A stretch of DNA of 17,921 nucleotides from positions 177,501 through 195,421 of the forward strand of contig MVGU01001139.1 in the NCBI GenBank assembly GCA_002005505.1, read 5' to 3'. This document shows, in pieces, positions 1 through 8,703 of this stretch. The DNA is from Botryococcus braunii. Lineage: Eukaryota > Chlorophyta > Trebouxiophyceae. The first letter of the stretch is position 1. Every line of letters starts with the position of its first letter. The notes under the pieces are model-generated. The model did no database searches. It worked only from the letters and a program-made list of their open reading frames with translations, and was not told the DNA's origin. The position numbers and the translations under genes are program-made.

Positions 1-108
1 ACTGGGGTTTTGCAGGCCAGACTTGCGTGAGTAACGCTGTGACAAGACTTCTTGTCATGGGTGAAGGATATCCTATCAGAAAACCTTCGCCTGGCCTGAA
101 TAGTTTCG

Positions 109-134
109 CCTCAGGCCCCTCCAGGGGCCTGAGG
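109..134 (+). other. Perfect GC-rich hairpin in the LINE-1 leader
   Basis: Two 12-nt arms (CCTCAGGCCCCT and its exact complement) are separated by CC. It lies about 45 bases before the ATG chosen for ORF1. A short direct repeat, GCGACTT twice, follows near 147. In the RNA this would be a very stable stem and could affect scanning or cap-independent start. That role is inference only. Confidence 0.6.
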
Positions 135-179
135 TTTGCTCTCCTAGCGACTTGCGACTTGCGAGTCTTTGACAAAGCC

Positions 180-1130
180 ATGAATATCTTGTCTACTTTC
201 ATTAATTCTGGCGAGAAACGCCCACGTTCCGAAAGTCCGACTCCCGATGATCCCCTTGAGACCACCGTCCTCACTGCCTTGCAGAAGTTTTTGCCATCTC
301 TTGTTGCGCAAATGAGCGAGAAAGTTGTGGATACTTTGAAGGCCACCATTGAGGTGACCGTAGCGGCTGCAGTGGAGCCGCTCAAAACCGAGATCGGACA
401 ATTGGCCAGCAGGGTAGGCACTATCGAGGAGCAGTTCACATTTTTGGGCTCCAATATTGATTCCATTCTTGATGCAAAGGTTGACAGCAAGGTCGCGACT
501 CGCGTGGGTACTGTTGATGAGACAGTGAGGGCCACCTATGAGGCCATCGACAACAACGTGAATCACTGCCTCCTCTCCATTGAAACTCTGGAGAGAAAAT
601 TCCGCTCTCCACATGCAATTCTTTTCGGGGTTGCGGAGAGTTTGGGGGAGAAGCATCTTGCTGAAGTTAAGACCCTACTTGGCGCTCCTTCGATCTACGA
701 AAGTATTCGTCTGGGGAAGCATTCCCCCACTGCTCCACGCCCTCGCCCTGTGCTCATAAAATTTACTTCCCTTGCAGCAAAGCACGCGGCTTATAAAAAA
801 GCCAAGGACCTCCGTCGCCAGTTCAACGTCACCATGGATGATGACGTCACCATGGATGATGACCTTACCCCACAGCAGAAGGCCGCGCGTATGCGTCGCC
901 AACCCGAAGTCCACACACTGCGGGGGGAGGGCTGGATCACTTTTTGGCGAGGTGACCAATTGTTGAAAGTGAAGGCGGGGGGAGCTCCTCTCAAGGTGCC
1001 AGTGGGTGCTCCTGCTGCTCCTGCTCATGCTGCTCCTACTGCCGCTCCTGCTCCCACCTCCTCCCCAGCTGCGGGCCTGACCCCATCTACCTCCTCTGGG
1101 GCTGCGGGTCCATCTCCTATGTGTGCTTAG
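180..1130 (+). CDS. LINE ORF1 protein (coiled coil, RRM-like, C-terminal domain)
   Basis: This encodes a 316-aa nucleic-acid-binding protein expected to coat the element RNA in a ribonucleoprotein. After a charged start it has a long alanine/leucine/valine heptad-like helix (about residues 30-135), consistent with a coiled coil for trimer formation. An RRM-like core starting near HAILFGVAES and a C-terminal domain with RPRPVLIKF and DDLTPQQKAARMRRQ follow; the last resembles the ISEDLTP-type region of L1/CR1 ORF1 proteins. The tail is rich in proline and alanine. The frame is open from 27, and an ATG at 57 is also possible. I chose the ATG at 180 because recognisable ORF1-like sequence starts there. 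An 18-bp tandem duplication (828-863) repeats VTMDDD inside the C-terminal domain. It ends at a TAG, and ORF2 continues in the same frame. Confidence 0.75.
   Translation: MNILSTFINSGEKRPRSESPTPDDPLETTVLTALQKFLPSLVAQMSEKVVDTLKATIEVTVAAAVEPLKTEIGQLASRVGTIEEQFTFLGSNIDSILDAKVDSKVATRVGTVDETVRATYEAIDNNVNHCLLSIETLERKFRSPHAILFGVAESLGEKHLAEVKTLLGAPSIYESIRLGKHSPTAPRPRPVLIKFTSLAAKHAAYKKAKDLRRQFNVTMDDDVTMDDDLTPQQKAARMRRQPEVHTLRGEGWITFWRGDQLLKVKAGGAPLKVPVGAPAAPAHAAPTAAPAPTSSPAAGLTPSTSSGAAGPSPMCA
828..863 (+). repeat. 18-bp in-frame tandem duplication in ORF1
   Basis: The unit GTCACCATGGATGATGAC is present twice without change (828-845 and 846-863). It adds six residues just before the conserved DLTP segment. 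It preserves the frame and looks recent. Confidence 0.9.
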
Positions 1131-3432
1131 GGATCTGTTGGCCAAGTCCCTCTCTCTATTCTTACTTGGAATGTCCGTGGATTATCCGAGTCTAAATATG
1201 AGCTCCACGACTATGATCGTTTCTTTCCTGCGTTCGATGTAGTACTGTTGCAAGAGACACAACAGAAATACATTGACCCCAACCTTTTCAGGGGCTATCA
1301 GCTTTTTTGTTCTCCACCTGAGGTTTCTCATGAAAAGAAAGGCTATGGTTTGCTTATTGCAGTTAAGGTTAGTTCATTATATAGTGCTCAGCTATGGGCA
1401 CACACGTCCTCCTCACTCTGGGTATCTTTACGGTTCATGCATGGCACCCATCCCCCCGTCTACTTGGGCAATGTCTATATCCCCCCCTCTGGGTCTCCGT
1501 TACTTCAGCCTGTCCCTCTCGCCGCTCGTTACAATGAGCTCTATGGTGTTTTGTCATCCCTGGACGGTTGTGTCTTTGTGGGGGGTGACTTCAATGGACA
1601 CATTGCATCTGTTTCCACATCTTCTTCGGCCGATTTAGGCCGCTTCTGTGGTCAAGATACTAGTGGCCGCCAACTTGTCAAATTGGCTGATCAGACTGCG
1701 TTAGTTATTTGTACAGGCTGTGTCTCAGGTGACTTGCATGCTCCTCCCACCTATAGGGCCACCGCCCGTACCTCTGCGACTAGGCCAGACCATATTTTGG
1801 TTTCCTCGTCTCTCCATGCCTGTATCCAGTCTGTTACGGTCGCCACTGAGTTGAAGGGTTCTGACCATTATAGTATCACCACCTCCTTTGCCTTACCCAT
1901 GCGTTGTGCTGCTATTTCTGACAGTTCGCATTTTGGGTTGCCCCTGCGACAAGTCCATTGGAAAGGGGGTTGTCGTGTAGATTATGTGCGTCACTTGGAG
2001 CTTGCTGCTCCCGCCTTGGGTCGTTGTGCTGACTTAGCGTTGGCTGGGCATGTGGAGCAAGCGCTACATACCTTATCCGGGGTTTTAGGCGATGCTGCTC
2101 ACGCTGCAGACATGCGGCTGCATACTGTTCGGTTAGGTTCTCAGGCTAGGACTCGCCCCCATCAGCCGTTTTATGACCAGGAATGTGTTAGACTCAAGCG
2201 GGACTGGCGGCGGGCTGGTCGCCTCCACGGGTTTTCTGCCCCCTTGGTACGTGGACTCGAGCGGCACTACCACTCTTATGTGCGATCCCGTAAACGGGCG
2301 TGGCTCATGTCCCAGTTAGAAGAGTGTGTTGCTCTCTTTCATACCTGCCCTCGTCAGTTTTGGCGGACCTTCCGTGGCCATCCCCCTTCTTTGCCCTTGC
2401 CCTTACATGACCATGAGGTTTGGAACACTTTCATGTCTGAGTTCACTCGGGGGGATATTGACACCCCGGACGAACCCCTTACGCCCTTGTCAGAAGTGGC
2501 ATATCCGACCACCCTCGTACCCGACGTATCGCTTAACCAATCCTTCACCTTACAGGAAATGGAGGATGCTCTTAGTGCCTTGCACACAGGGAGGAGTGTT
2601 GGGTTTCAGGGTTTTCCCTCTGAATTTCTTCGATTTGCCCAACGCCCTCCGGACCCCCAAACTGGCCGACAGGACCCCCATATCCTGGCACCGATTCTGT
2701 TAACCATTGTCAATGCTATGTTTCAGGCGGGGACAATTCCCCCTCATTTCAATGTGTCCCGGGTGGTCCCCGTGTTCAAACCAGGGGCAAAGGACGCTCT
2801 GGATCCGGCGAATTACCGCCCTCTTGCTGTCCCTGAACCCTTCATGCGGCTGTACGCCACCCTGTTGAACACTAGGCTTATTCGGCACGTGGAATCCAAG
2901 GGGTTGCGCTGTCAGGCCCAAACGGGGTTCCGCCCGGGCTTCTCCACATTGCATCAGCTTTTTGCGATCCAACACTTCATTGACCTTGCTACCAAAGATC
3001 ACCCCTTATTCTTATGCTCTTTAGATTTAAGTAAAGCCTATGATCGGGTTCCTCGCCCCCTTCTTTGGGAGGCCTTAACTCGGGTGGGGGTACCGGACCA
3101 ATTCTTGGCTGCTGTTAAATCTTTATATGAAGATGCCCAAGTCACTTTATGTGTAGGGGGCACCTCTGGGGAGCTCCTGAAGCCTCAGGTCGGTATCCTC
3201 CAAGGGTCCCCTATAAGTCCTACTCTGTTTGGTCTTTATTCGGATGGTCTGATTCGTTATATTGAAGCTCGGTGTCCGGGTGTGGGACCCGCCACCCGGG
3301 ATGGTCGTTGTGTCCCTATTCAAGGTTATGCTGATGACTATACACTCCAGGCCAAGTCCCTGGAGGAGTTGCAGGCTCACCTTCTCCCCGCTGCTTCAGA
3401 GTGGTGCCAGTCCACACGTATGCGGGTGCGTG
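1131..3432 (+). CDS. LINE ORF2, 5' part: AP endonuclease and reverse transcriptase (interrupted)
   Basis: This is the main enzyme of LINE-1, which nicks target DNA and copies the element RNA by target-primed reverse transcription. Residues are counted from 1131. The endonuclease motifs are WNVRG (13-17), QET (41-43), GDFNG with D153, and SDH at 244-246, so the catalytic set looks complete. The RT has a fingers region (ANYRPLAV), motif [12 protein letters not shown] with D632, motif [11 protein letters not shown] and motif C YADD with D735 and D736. The reading frame starts directly after the ORF1 TAG. The first in-frame ATG is at 1437, inside the endonuclease and downstream of WNVRG and QET, so translation probably needs readthrough or another unusual start. 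An LTR retrotransposon inserted at 3432/3433 splits codon 768, and the gene resumes at 5768. Confidence 0.88.
3428..3432. repeat. Target-site duplication GCGTG, left copy
   Basis: This 5-bp sequence abuts the left LTR and is repeated at 5763-5767 beyond the right LTR. Five bases is the usual stagger for LTR retrotransposon integrases. Confidence 0.93.
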
Positions 3433-3636
3433 TGTAACAGGGAAAATCACACAATGGCACGGAGACCAAGAAATAGCAATAAGAGTCTGTTACAAACAGA
3501 CGGCATCCACCTCATGCTCTATCTTCTCTTGTGTCTTCTTCTCGTTCCTTATGCTCGCGACATTAGGGGCACATTCGAGACACCTACAACGCGTACACGC
3601 GCTACCAAACCGCTAGGGACCAAAACACCTATTACA
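3433..3636 (-). repeat. 3' LTR (204 bp)
   Basis: It is the partner of 5559-5762, is apparently identical, and directly follows (on the minus strand) a polypurine tract. Identity of the pair implies very little time since insertion. Confidence 0.93.
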
Positions 3637-3649
3637 TCCTCCCCCCCTT
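3637..3649 (-). other. Polypurine tract
   Basis: On the minus strand this reads AAGGGGGGGAGGA, directly against the 3' LTR, the normal place for priming plus-strand DNA synthesis. It fixes the element's orientation independently of gag. Confidence 0.85.
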
Positions 3650-4733
3650 ATTGTGAGCGTCCTCGCTCACCGAGCAATATGAGACACGGATAGAACAGAC
3701 GGGCCACGCCCAAATTTGGGCATCCGCCACTCCCGTCAGACCCCGGCCTTCTGCCGTCTATTCGGGGTCCCCACCATATAACAACAATACAGACAAACAA
3801 GGCAGGCACACATGCAAGCAAGTCCCGTCCAAGTCCGAGTCCAAGTCCAGCTTACACAAACAACTCCATGACATGACAAGCATAAAATATCTTAACCGGT
3901 TCAATCAAGCATTAATTATCCTCCTGGATGGATCCCATTGTCACTGCTGGGGCACATTCATCTCATCCACCAGGCATGCACAGACTAGGGGCGACTCCCT
4001 CGTTGGCCCAGCCCCCTTCCATTCGTCTTCGGGAGTCTTAACTCCTGGAGAACCCCTCTTCGGCGACTCCGTTGGCACACATAGAGCCTTCCCCCAGTGA
4101 CTAAGGGATGCCAGAGGGCCCACCCGACCTGCCAAGCCCCTCCCGTAAGGACTTGTGGTTTAACCCCAGGAGCCCCACTAGCCCCCTTAGAACATCGACG
4201 TACGCATGCATAACTAGTGTTAAGCTTGTTTGGTACCCCACTGAACAAAACCACAAGGGTCACCGAGTAGCAGGGGCCCCTACTCCCAGTGCATCGTAAA
4301 GCCCTGACACGGAGAGAAACTCCCCGGGTACCTGCTGAAGGAGAACTGAATGACGAGCACGCAGAACCCCTCCTGCCACCGCAGTGCAGTCGGCATTTTA
4401 GCAGGCACCTGTGAGGGTGCAAAACACCCTTTGTCAGTATGGCTAGACTCCGCCCCTGCGTACTTGCTCAGTGAAGTAAGGGTTAAGAAAAAGTATGAGA
4501 GAGAGACTCCTCTAGTCTAGGGATAAAACTAACTCTGTCCTCGTCGATGCTTCAGGCCCCTAAATCCTACGGGACGTGCCAAGGCCTACCGTTCGACACG
4601 GGTCCGGCCTCCCCATGCACAGGTCAGCATGCAGCAATCACAAGCAAGGCAACCCTGAGCTCCCATTCGCTCAGACCATGCTGACAAGTGCATGAATCAA
4701 CACAGAGCAATATCAAAACAGATACTTACCATA
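3650..4733 (-). other. Non-coding internal region of the gag-only element
   Basis: There are about 1.08 kb between the gag stop and the polypurine tract, where pol would stand in a complete element. No reading frame here looks like protease, RT or integrase. A small tandem of AAGTCC/GAGTCC lies near 3828-3850. Otherwise nothing is recognised. It may hold packaging or other cis signals, which is speculation. Confidence 0.6.
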
Positions 4734-5477
4734 TTACCAACGCTTCTTCTTGAGGCCAGTCTGATCAAAGTAATCTTTTGAGGGGCAGACACTCTGCTTA
4801 TGCCCAAAGCCAGTACACTTATGACAACGCAGCACATAAGGTAGCTCTGTGTCTGCTCGGCGCTTGAAGTTTACCGCTGCAACTGCCAAATCTGACACAT
4901 CGACGACGGGAGGCGACACGACAAGCGTCTCTGCATTTTTCTTGTCTGCAATGTGCTGTGTCTTCACTTCAGCTGATACCCCTGCGTCATACCGAGCTGT
5001 ATACTGAAGAAGAGCTGCCAAAGTCTGAAAGTCTTCTCCTGTGGCCGGGTTAAGGGTGACTGCACTCTTCAGGTAGGGGGCCAGCCCCTTTTTGAAGAGG
5101 TGGACCTGGTCTTGAGCCGAGATAGTGTACTCCGTCGAAACATCCCCTACCAAAGACATGAATTCCTGCGTGTACTCCTCAAGGGTACCCGCCATTGACG
5201 CAGAATCTAGCTTATGCCGTGCAGTGCGTGCATGATCAGCGGAGTCGTACACCATTGCCATGGTTCGCTTAAAATGAGGCCACGAAACTCGGTCTGCAGG
5301 TTCCATAGACATTGCAAAAGATAACCATGTTTTGGTCGGCCCGGCACTAAGCCGCTGAACCGCCGTATGAACCTTGTTTTCCTCCGCGGTTTTGTTGAGC
5401 GTGAAATACGACTCAGCAACCCCAACCCAATGGTGAAAAGTCATCAACGAAGGCTCAAAAATACGAAGTTTACCCAT
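4734..5477 (-). CDS. Retrotransposon Gag protein with CCHC zinc knuckle
   Basis: This encodes a 247-aa capsid/nucleocapsid protein that would build the particle in which the element RNA is copied. The N-terminal two thirds match the helical retrotransposon Gag fold in outline: a tryptophan-bearing early segment (FHHWVGVAESYF), a WLSF segment near PTKTW, LEEYTQEFMSL, and a KKGLAPYLKSAV segment like the 'F..GL....' signature of Ty3-type Gag. Near the C-terminus CHKCTGFGHKQSVC is a clean C-X2-C-X4-H-X4-C knuckle. I chose the ATG at 5477 (MGKLRIF) because the open frame further upstream runs into the 5' LTR and PBS. The ORF is intact with no stops, which fits a young, possibly still mobilised element. 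No pol frame overlaps or follows it. Confidence 0.85.
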   Translation of the reverse strand: MGKLRIFEPSLMTFHHWVGVAESYFTLNKTAEENKVHTAVQRLSAGPTKTWLSFAMSMEPADRVSWPHFKRTMAMVYDSADHARTARHKLDSASMAGTLEEYTQEFMSLVGDVSTEYTISAQDQVHLFKKGLAPYLKSAVTLNPATGEDFQTLAALLQYTARYDAGVSAEVKTQHIADKKNAETLVVSPPVVDVSDLAVAAVNFKRRADTELPYVLRCHKCTGFGHKQSVCPSKDYFDQTGLKKKRW

Positions 5478-5540
5478 GATTGAAACGGAAAGACAAAACA
5501 AAACGCACAAAGGTCGACTACAATCCGACGATCGGCAACC

Positions 5541-5554
5541 AGTCGCCGATACCA
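5541..5554 (-). other. Primer binding site (TGGTATC...)
   Basis: On the minus strand, four bases inside the 5' LTR, the sequence reads TGGTATCGGCGACT. The first seven bases match the initiator tRNA-Met site (TGGTATCAGAGC) common in plant LTR retrotransposons, then it departs. It overlaps a 6-bp stem (ATCGGC/GCCGAT, 5531-5550). The primer tRNA is therefore probable but not certain. Confidence 0.6.
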
Positions 5555-5558
5555 GAAA

Positions 5559-5762
5559 TGTAACAGGGAAAATCACACAATGGCACGGAGACCAAGAAAT
5601 AGCAATAAGAGTCTGTTACAAACAGACGGCATCCACCTCATGCTCTATCTTCTCTTGTGTCTTCTTCTCGTTCCTTATGCTCGCGACATTAGGGGCACAT
5701 TCGAGACACCTACAACGCGTACACGCGCTACCAAACCGCTAGGGACCAAAACACCTATTACA
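5559..5762 (-). repeat. 5' LTR (204 bp)
   Basis: In element orientation it begins TGTAATAGG and ends CTGTTACA. By eye it matches 3433-3636 at every base. Within it lies a short inverted repeat, GTCTGTT-ACA-AACAGAC, that echoes the LTR end. I see no convincing TATA box or poly(A) signal. At 204 bp it is short for an LTR. Confidence 0.93.
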
Positions 5763-5767
5763 GCGTG
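5763..5767. repeat. Target-site duplication GCGTG, right copy
   Basis: It is identical to 3428-3432 and directly follows the TATTACA end of the right LTR. Removing one copy and the element restores the ORF2 frame. Confidence 0.93.
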
Positions 5768-6891
5768 TTCCTAAGTGCCATGCCATGGTCTTCCCCCCCT
5801 CGAAGGACGCCCCCCCTCCCGTGCTGTATGAGGGTCAACCCCTGCCTCAGGTGACCCAGGCTCGTCATTTAGGTGTCATGCTTTCTACGGCTTCAGGCAT
5901 TGGGGCCACCTTTGGCCATTTACGTGGTAAGATGTGGGGGGCCTGGTCTACTATTAGCACGCGTTATGGTAACCTCAAATGTGCCACCTCGATCGGTATT
6001 CTCTTGCGTCTCTTCTTAGCATGTGTGGTGCCTGCCTGCTCATATGGGTGTGAGGTTTGGGGTCTACGGGTGTTTTCCCCATCTTCCACTCGGCCCTCCG
6101 CTAAGGATTTAGAAAAGGATTTTCTTACTATGTTACGGATGATCCTTGGGGTTCGTCAAACGGTCCGCACCGATGTGCTCCTTGCTGAGGTTGGCGTTTG
6201 GCCCCTTCATCATATCTGGTTCAAGCGTGTGGTCACCTTTTGGAACTCTCTGGTGGATCTCCCACCCGACCACTTGTATGCACGTATTCATAGGGACTCA
6301 TGCTACTATGGCGTAACGCCTCGTTCCCCGTCCTGGGCGGGTTCTTTTATCGCTGCCCTTCGCCGCTTAGGTTACCCTTATGCGGCTGATTGTCAGCGCC
6401 CGCAGCCCGTTGATATGGATACCTTTTTAGCTCTCATTAGGCAGGCCAATACCCTCCCTGTGGCCTCTCTCCATGTCTCCCCTCGGTTAGCCCCTGCTGA
6501 TCCCCAGCTATGTACTTATGTGCGGTGGTTTGCGCGCCCCACTAAGGCTCAGCGCTCCCGCCTCCTTTATGTGTCTCTTGATGTTGCCAAGGTCCGGCTC
6601 TTTCTCAGGTTTCGTCTTGGTGTTCATGGCCTCCCCATTGACATGGGCCGCAGACAACGTCTTCCGCGCCTTCAGTGCCTGTGTGATATGTGTGGCTCCT
6701 CTGTGGGTGATGAACACCACTTTGTCTTTCACTGTCCCGCTCTTACTGCGGTGCGGGACCGTTATCCCCACTTGTTTGTGGGTCCTTCTAGATCTCTTCG
6801 GCAGTTCATTTGGCACGCTGACTTGCGTGCGGTCGTCTCCTTTATCGCGGATGCATTCCAGGCTCGTGCTGATTTACGCCGGCTACGGTGA
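5768..6891 (+). CDS. LINE ORF2, 3' part: thumb and C-terminal zinc knuckle
   Basis: This continues ORF2 after the LTR element. Skipping 3433-5767 (element plus one target copy) keeps the frame exactly, giving 1142 codons from 1131 to the TGA at 6889-6891. The part just after the junction is the usual RT thumb region, with the LGVML segment after the YADD box. Near the end a cysteine/histidine cluster C-X2-C-X8-H-X4-C (C1073, C1076, H1085, C1090 in joined numbering) followed by CPAL matches the knuckle typical of many LINE ORF2 proteins. No RNase H motif is seen. As it stands this part has no start of its own and is not expected to be made. Confidence 0.85.
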
Positions 6892-7072
6892 CTTGGCCGC
6901 AGCCACGTCTGTGGCTGCCCCCCCCCCTATCCCCCCTTCCTTCCCCTTTTCGTTTGCTCAGTTATGCCTTCGCTCTTCGCTTGGCCACTTCTTGTGGTCA
7001 GTTCTTCCTAGTTTTGGCTTGTGTGTGTGTTGTGGACATCTCATCATGCCCTCGTGGCTGGACAGATGTAAC
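6892..7072 (+). other. LINE-1 3' UTR
   Basis: It is short and rich in C and T at its start (a run of C near 6919), with a GTGTGTGTGT stretch near 7020. No tail is seen before the TTC tract of LINE-2. Confidence 0.5.
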
Positions 7073-8703
7073 TTCTTCTTCTTTTACAAGAGTGGAGTAA
7101 AAAAGACCAGCCCAATGTTCAGGGACCCAAACCCCCAATGTGTCAAGCTATGAGTCACACCCGGCGAGCGGCCAGCTGGCGACCCACAGCCGCCGCAATG
7201 ATGAAACTGACCCGACGAATGACAAAATATCCCTCCACATCTTCTTGAGCAATGATGGCTTGGTTCAAAAGCCCCTGGAGCCTCTGCAACAAGGCCAGCG
7301 CATCAGCATGCAACCCTCCCAATGTTTCAAAAGCGAAGGCTTGGAAAGCCACAGGCGGCTGCTGACGCGACAACAAGACAGCATAGCGGGTCTGCTTGTC
7401 TTGGGCAGCGCGCGCGGCGGCCCCACCCGGCACGAAGTGCAGCAAGTTGGCAACTGTGAGTGGGGAAGAGCCAACGATGTCGATATAAAGGTCACGCCCC
7501 TCCTCCCACGCATGGAGGCGGAGGTCTGCGCGACGGCGCTCCTGGCCAGGGACAGGGGTGGGAAAGGCGGGTTCCCGGGTGACCCGCTGACGAGCTGAGG
7601 TAAGGACAGCGTCCAGGCCGTTACGAACGGAGTAATGTCGGCCGACAATGGCAACATCCCCCCCTGAGGTGCAGTGGACCGCGTGGTCGCCCCAGACATC
7701 CAACTCCCTCAAGCAGCACGGGCATTGGGAGCCAGGGTGGAAAATGGGGATCAAGAGCTGGTATTGAAGGCGGCAGCGGAACGACTCTGGGGGCATGGTT
7801 TGCTGCAAATGGGGAACTGGGAGAGCCAGCAGCCAATCAGACGCTCCCGGCTGTGTAAGAGATTGGAGCACAGCACGGTCGCGATCCGAGCGAGCAGGGT
7901 CATCAAGAACCTCCTGGTATGCGCGGTGAGACAAGGGTTTGGACAGCCGGGCTTGCACTTTGCTGCGGACAAAATCCGGATCCTCGAAGAGCGCCGCATC
8001 GAAATCAGGAACAAGGGCGCAGTAGTCAGCCTTGGCAGCTAGGGCAGCGGGGACAAGAGGGGCAGTGGATGTCCCCAGAAGGCGGTCCTGGAGGGGGGCT
8101 GTCTGCGTGACGGAGGCGAGATAGGCACAAGGCAGAAGGGAAGTGGCCTGAGTGACCCCTAGACCCCCCTGGGCAATAGGCAAGCCAGCCAAGGTTTGCT
8201 GCAAAGGGCCAAAACCACCACCACCAGCTGTGACAATGGATTGGAGGACCTGGGTTTGGAGCATATCAAAGGTCACCAAAGCTTGCGCAGCTGCAGCTGG
8301 CGGCATGGTCCGGGCTGTGAAAACCACCTTGCAGGTCCCAAGGCAACTGCGAAGCAAGAGAAGCTCGGCTTGGGGGTGGCGGAGAATCGGCAAACGCTGG
8401 AGCGAGGCTGCCACGGCATCAACGTGCGCCTGGGCTACGGAAGCCGCGTACTCGACTGACACGGTGACCGCTGCCCCCAACACTATCAAACCAGCACGAG
8501 TTTCATTGACGAAGCCCAGAGGGAACCCATCCAAATGCTGAGGGTTCGGGCGCGGCGACCACACACAGCACTTGTGAGGGTTGAGGCTCAAGCCATATGC
8601 GGGGGCCCGGTCAACAACCAACTGGACTGCCTGCTGCGCTGCGGGCACGGGACCAACAAACGTGCCGTCATCCAGATACCACCCTTGGTGTACGTCGGGA
8701 CAC
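7073..8703 (-). mobile_element. LINE-2 copy A, 5'-truncated
   Basis: This is a minus-strand 3' fragment of the same LINE as copy B, nearly identical to 8704-10307 apart from 30 extra bases and a few substitutions. Its 3' end is a GAA/TTC tract (three TTC units at 7073-7081). Its upstream end is at CGGGACAC (8696-8703), the same 8 bases that flank the hAT element in copy B. LINE-1 and this copy meet tail to tail. Confidence 0.88.
7155..8703 (-). pseudogene. RT C-terminal half with zinc finger and restriction-like endonuclease (copy A)
   Basis: This open frame carries the end of a LINE polyprotein and lacks all RT motifs before the catalytic box. It opens just before WYLDDG (the aspartates at 8667-8672), followed by the thumb/connection region, a cysteine-histidine cluster around CPCCLRELDVWGDHAVHC, then RRADLRL and DLYIDIVGSSPL. 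The last two fit the PD-(D/E)XK layout of restriction-like endonucleases in R2/NeSL/CRE-type LINEs. Copy A keeps ten codons (around VLLSRQQPPVA) lost in copy B, and appears to be the ancestral version there. With no promoter or N-terminus it should be inactive. Confidence 0.8.

Larger units (their letters stand above)
3433..5762 (-). mobile_element. Gag-only LTR retrotransposon (TR-GAG type)
   Basis: This is a 2,330-bp element on the minus strand. Going 5' to 3' it has an LTR (5562 side), a primer binding site, gag, a non-coding stretch of about 1.1 kb, a polypurine tract and an LTR. The LTRs start and end TG...CA and read as identical, and the target duplication is perfect, so the insertion is young. 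No protease, RT, RNase H or integrase reading frame exists, so it must use enzymes of a relative. Elements of this architecture are known in plants as terminal-repeat retrotransposons with a GAG domain (TR-GAG). The gag type suggests a Ty3-like partner, but I cannot prove the superfamily. Confidence 0.92.
1..7072 (+). mobile_element. APE-type LINE (LINE-1 of this window), interrupted by an LTR element
   Basis: This is a non-LTR retrotransposon running left to right: an incomplete 5' leader at the window edge, ORF1, ORF2 (endonuclease, RT, C-terminal zinc knuckle) and a 3' UTR of about 180 bp. All the key EN and RT motifs are present and ORF2 stays open on both sides of the LTR element at 3433-5762, so it was probably intact when hit. 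The 3' border is placed where the TTC tract of the next element starts at 7073. No poly(A) tail or target duplication is visible, so LINE-1's true 3' end could lie elsewhere. The ORF1 fold resembles L1/CR1-type ORF1 proteins. No RNase H domain was recognised. Clade assignment was not attempted. Confidence 0.85.

Noticed and set aside
27..179. Upstream extension of the LINE-1 ORF1 frame
   Set aside because: The frame opens at a GTG. The extension crosses the leader hairpin and shows no ORF1-like sequence before the ATG at 180. An ATG at 57 stays possible.
3327..3340. CTGATGA box of a hammerhead ribozyme
   Set aside because: It encodes the A-D-D of the RT catalytic box, and no matching GAAA/stem arrangement was found.
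5478..5576. Upstream extension of Gag
   Set aside because: It would begin inside the 5' LTR and run across the PBS; the ATG at 5477 is a better start.
7674..8110. Plus-strand frames within LINE-2 copies A and B (also 9278-9714 and similar)
   Set aside because: They are antisense to the RT/endonuclease frame, occur twice only because the copies are duplicates, and show no motif.
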